The translations under genes and the position numbers were made by a program. Positions 27,491 to 27,500 of a stretch of DNA of 27,500 nt are shown here, piece by piece. The first letter of the stretch is position 1, and each line of letters opens with the position of its first letter. The stretch is from Armadillidium nasatum (lineage: Eukaryota > Arthropoda > Malacostraca > Isopoda > Armadillidiidae): NCBI GenBank assembly GCA_009176605.1, contig SEYY01005437.1, positions 7,501-35,000 on the forward strand, given 5' to 3'. A model generated the notes under the pieces. It did no database searches. It was not told the origin of the DNA and worked only from the letters and a program-made list of their open reading frames with translations.

Positions 27491-27500
27491 AACTGGCAGG

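Overview
The window is a eukaryotic, AT-rich, repeat-dominated stretch with no host gene that can be confirmed. Pol-bearing retroelements of three kinds (BEL/Pao LTR element, jockey- and RTE-like LINEs, Penelope-like element), very long (TA)n arrays (about 2.5 kb in eleven tracts) and large AC-rich satellites suggest an arthropod. The style of the LINE, RTE-like and Penelope fragments together with the extreme simple-repeat load is most like a malacostracan crustacean (decapod or isopod). That placement is inference from element families, not from a marker gene.

Positions 1-11805 hold one BEL/Pao LTR retrotransposon on the + strand, entering the window inside its 5' LTR. In order: the 3' part of the 5' LTR (1-836), a candidate primer binding site (841), a 2.2-kb leader full of stem-loops and tandem repeats, gag with zinc knuckles, an A17-type protease, reverse transcriptase, RNase H, integrase with an HHCC zinc domain, DDE core and C-terminal domain, and a long 3' LTR ending at 11805. 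The LTR has a readable TATA plus initiator core promoter at 10429-10462. Seven reading-frame changes break gag-pol, while the RNase H-integrase part is open for 2.3 kb.

Positions 11806-17030 hold a (TTA)n tract, the C-terminal end of a Penelope-like element on the - strand with a hammerhead-like motif behind it, a roughly 790-bp (TA)n array, A-rich and CA-rich simple sequence, and a 2.2-kb degenerate satellite with a period near 60 bp and a higher-order duplication.

Positions 17030-22200 are a nested set. A jockey-like LINE on the + strand is cut inside its reverse transcriptase region at a TATA site. Its two halves (17030-17405 and 21424-22190) are separated by a 4-kb block made of a second jockey-like LINE on the - strand, two copies of a minisatellite cassette built on the hexamer ATCCGC, and an RTE-like LINE fragment. 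Every junction in the block is a (TA)n array.

Positions 22200-25900 are AT-rich with old diverged duplications, a possible tRNA-derived SINE and short tandem repeats. After a 0.5-kb (TA)n/(GT)n array the last 0.9 kb (26576-27490) is richer in GC and reads like decayed coding sequence that I cannot identify.
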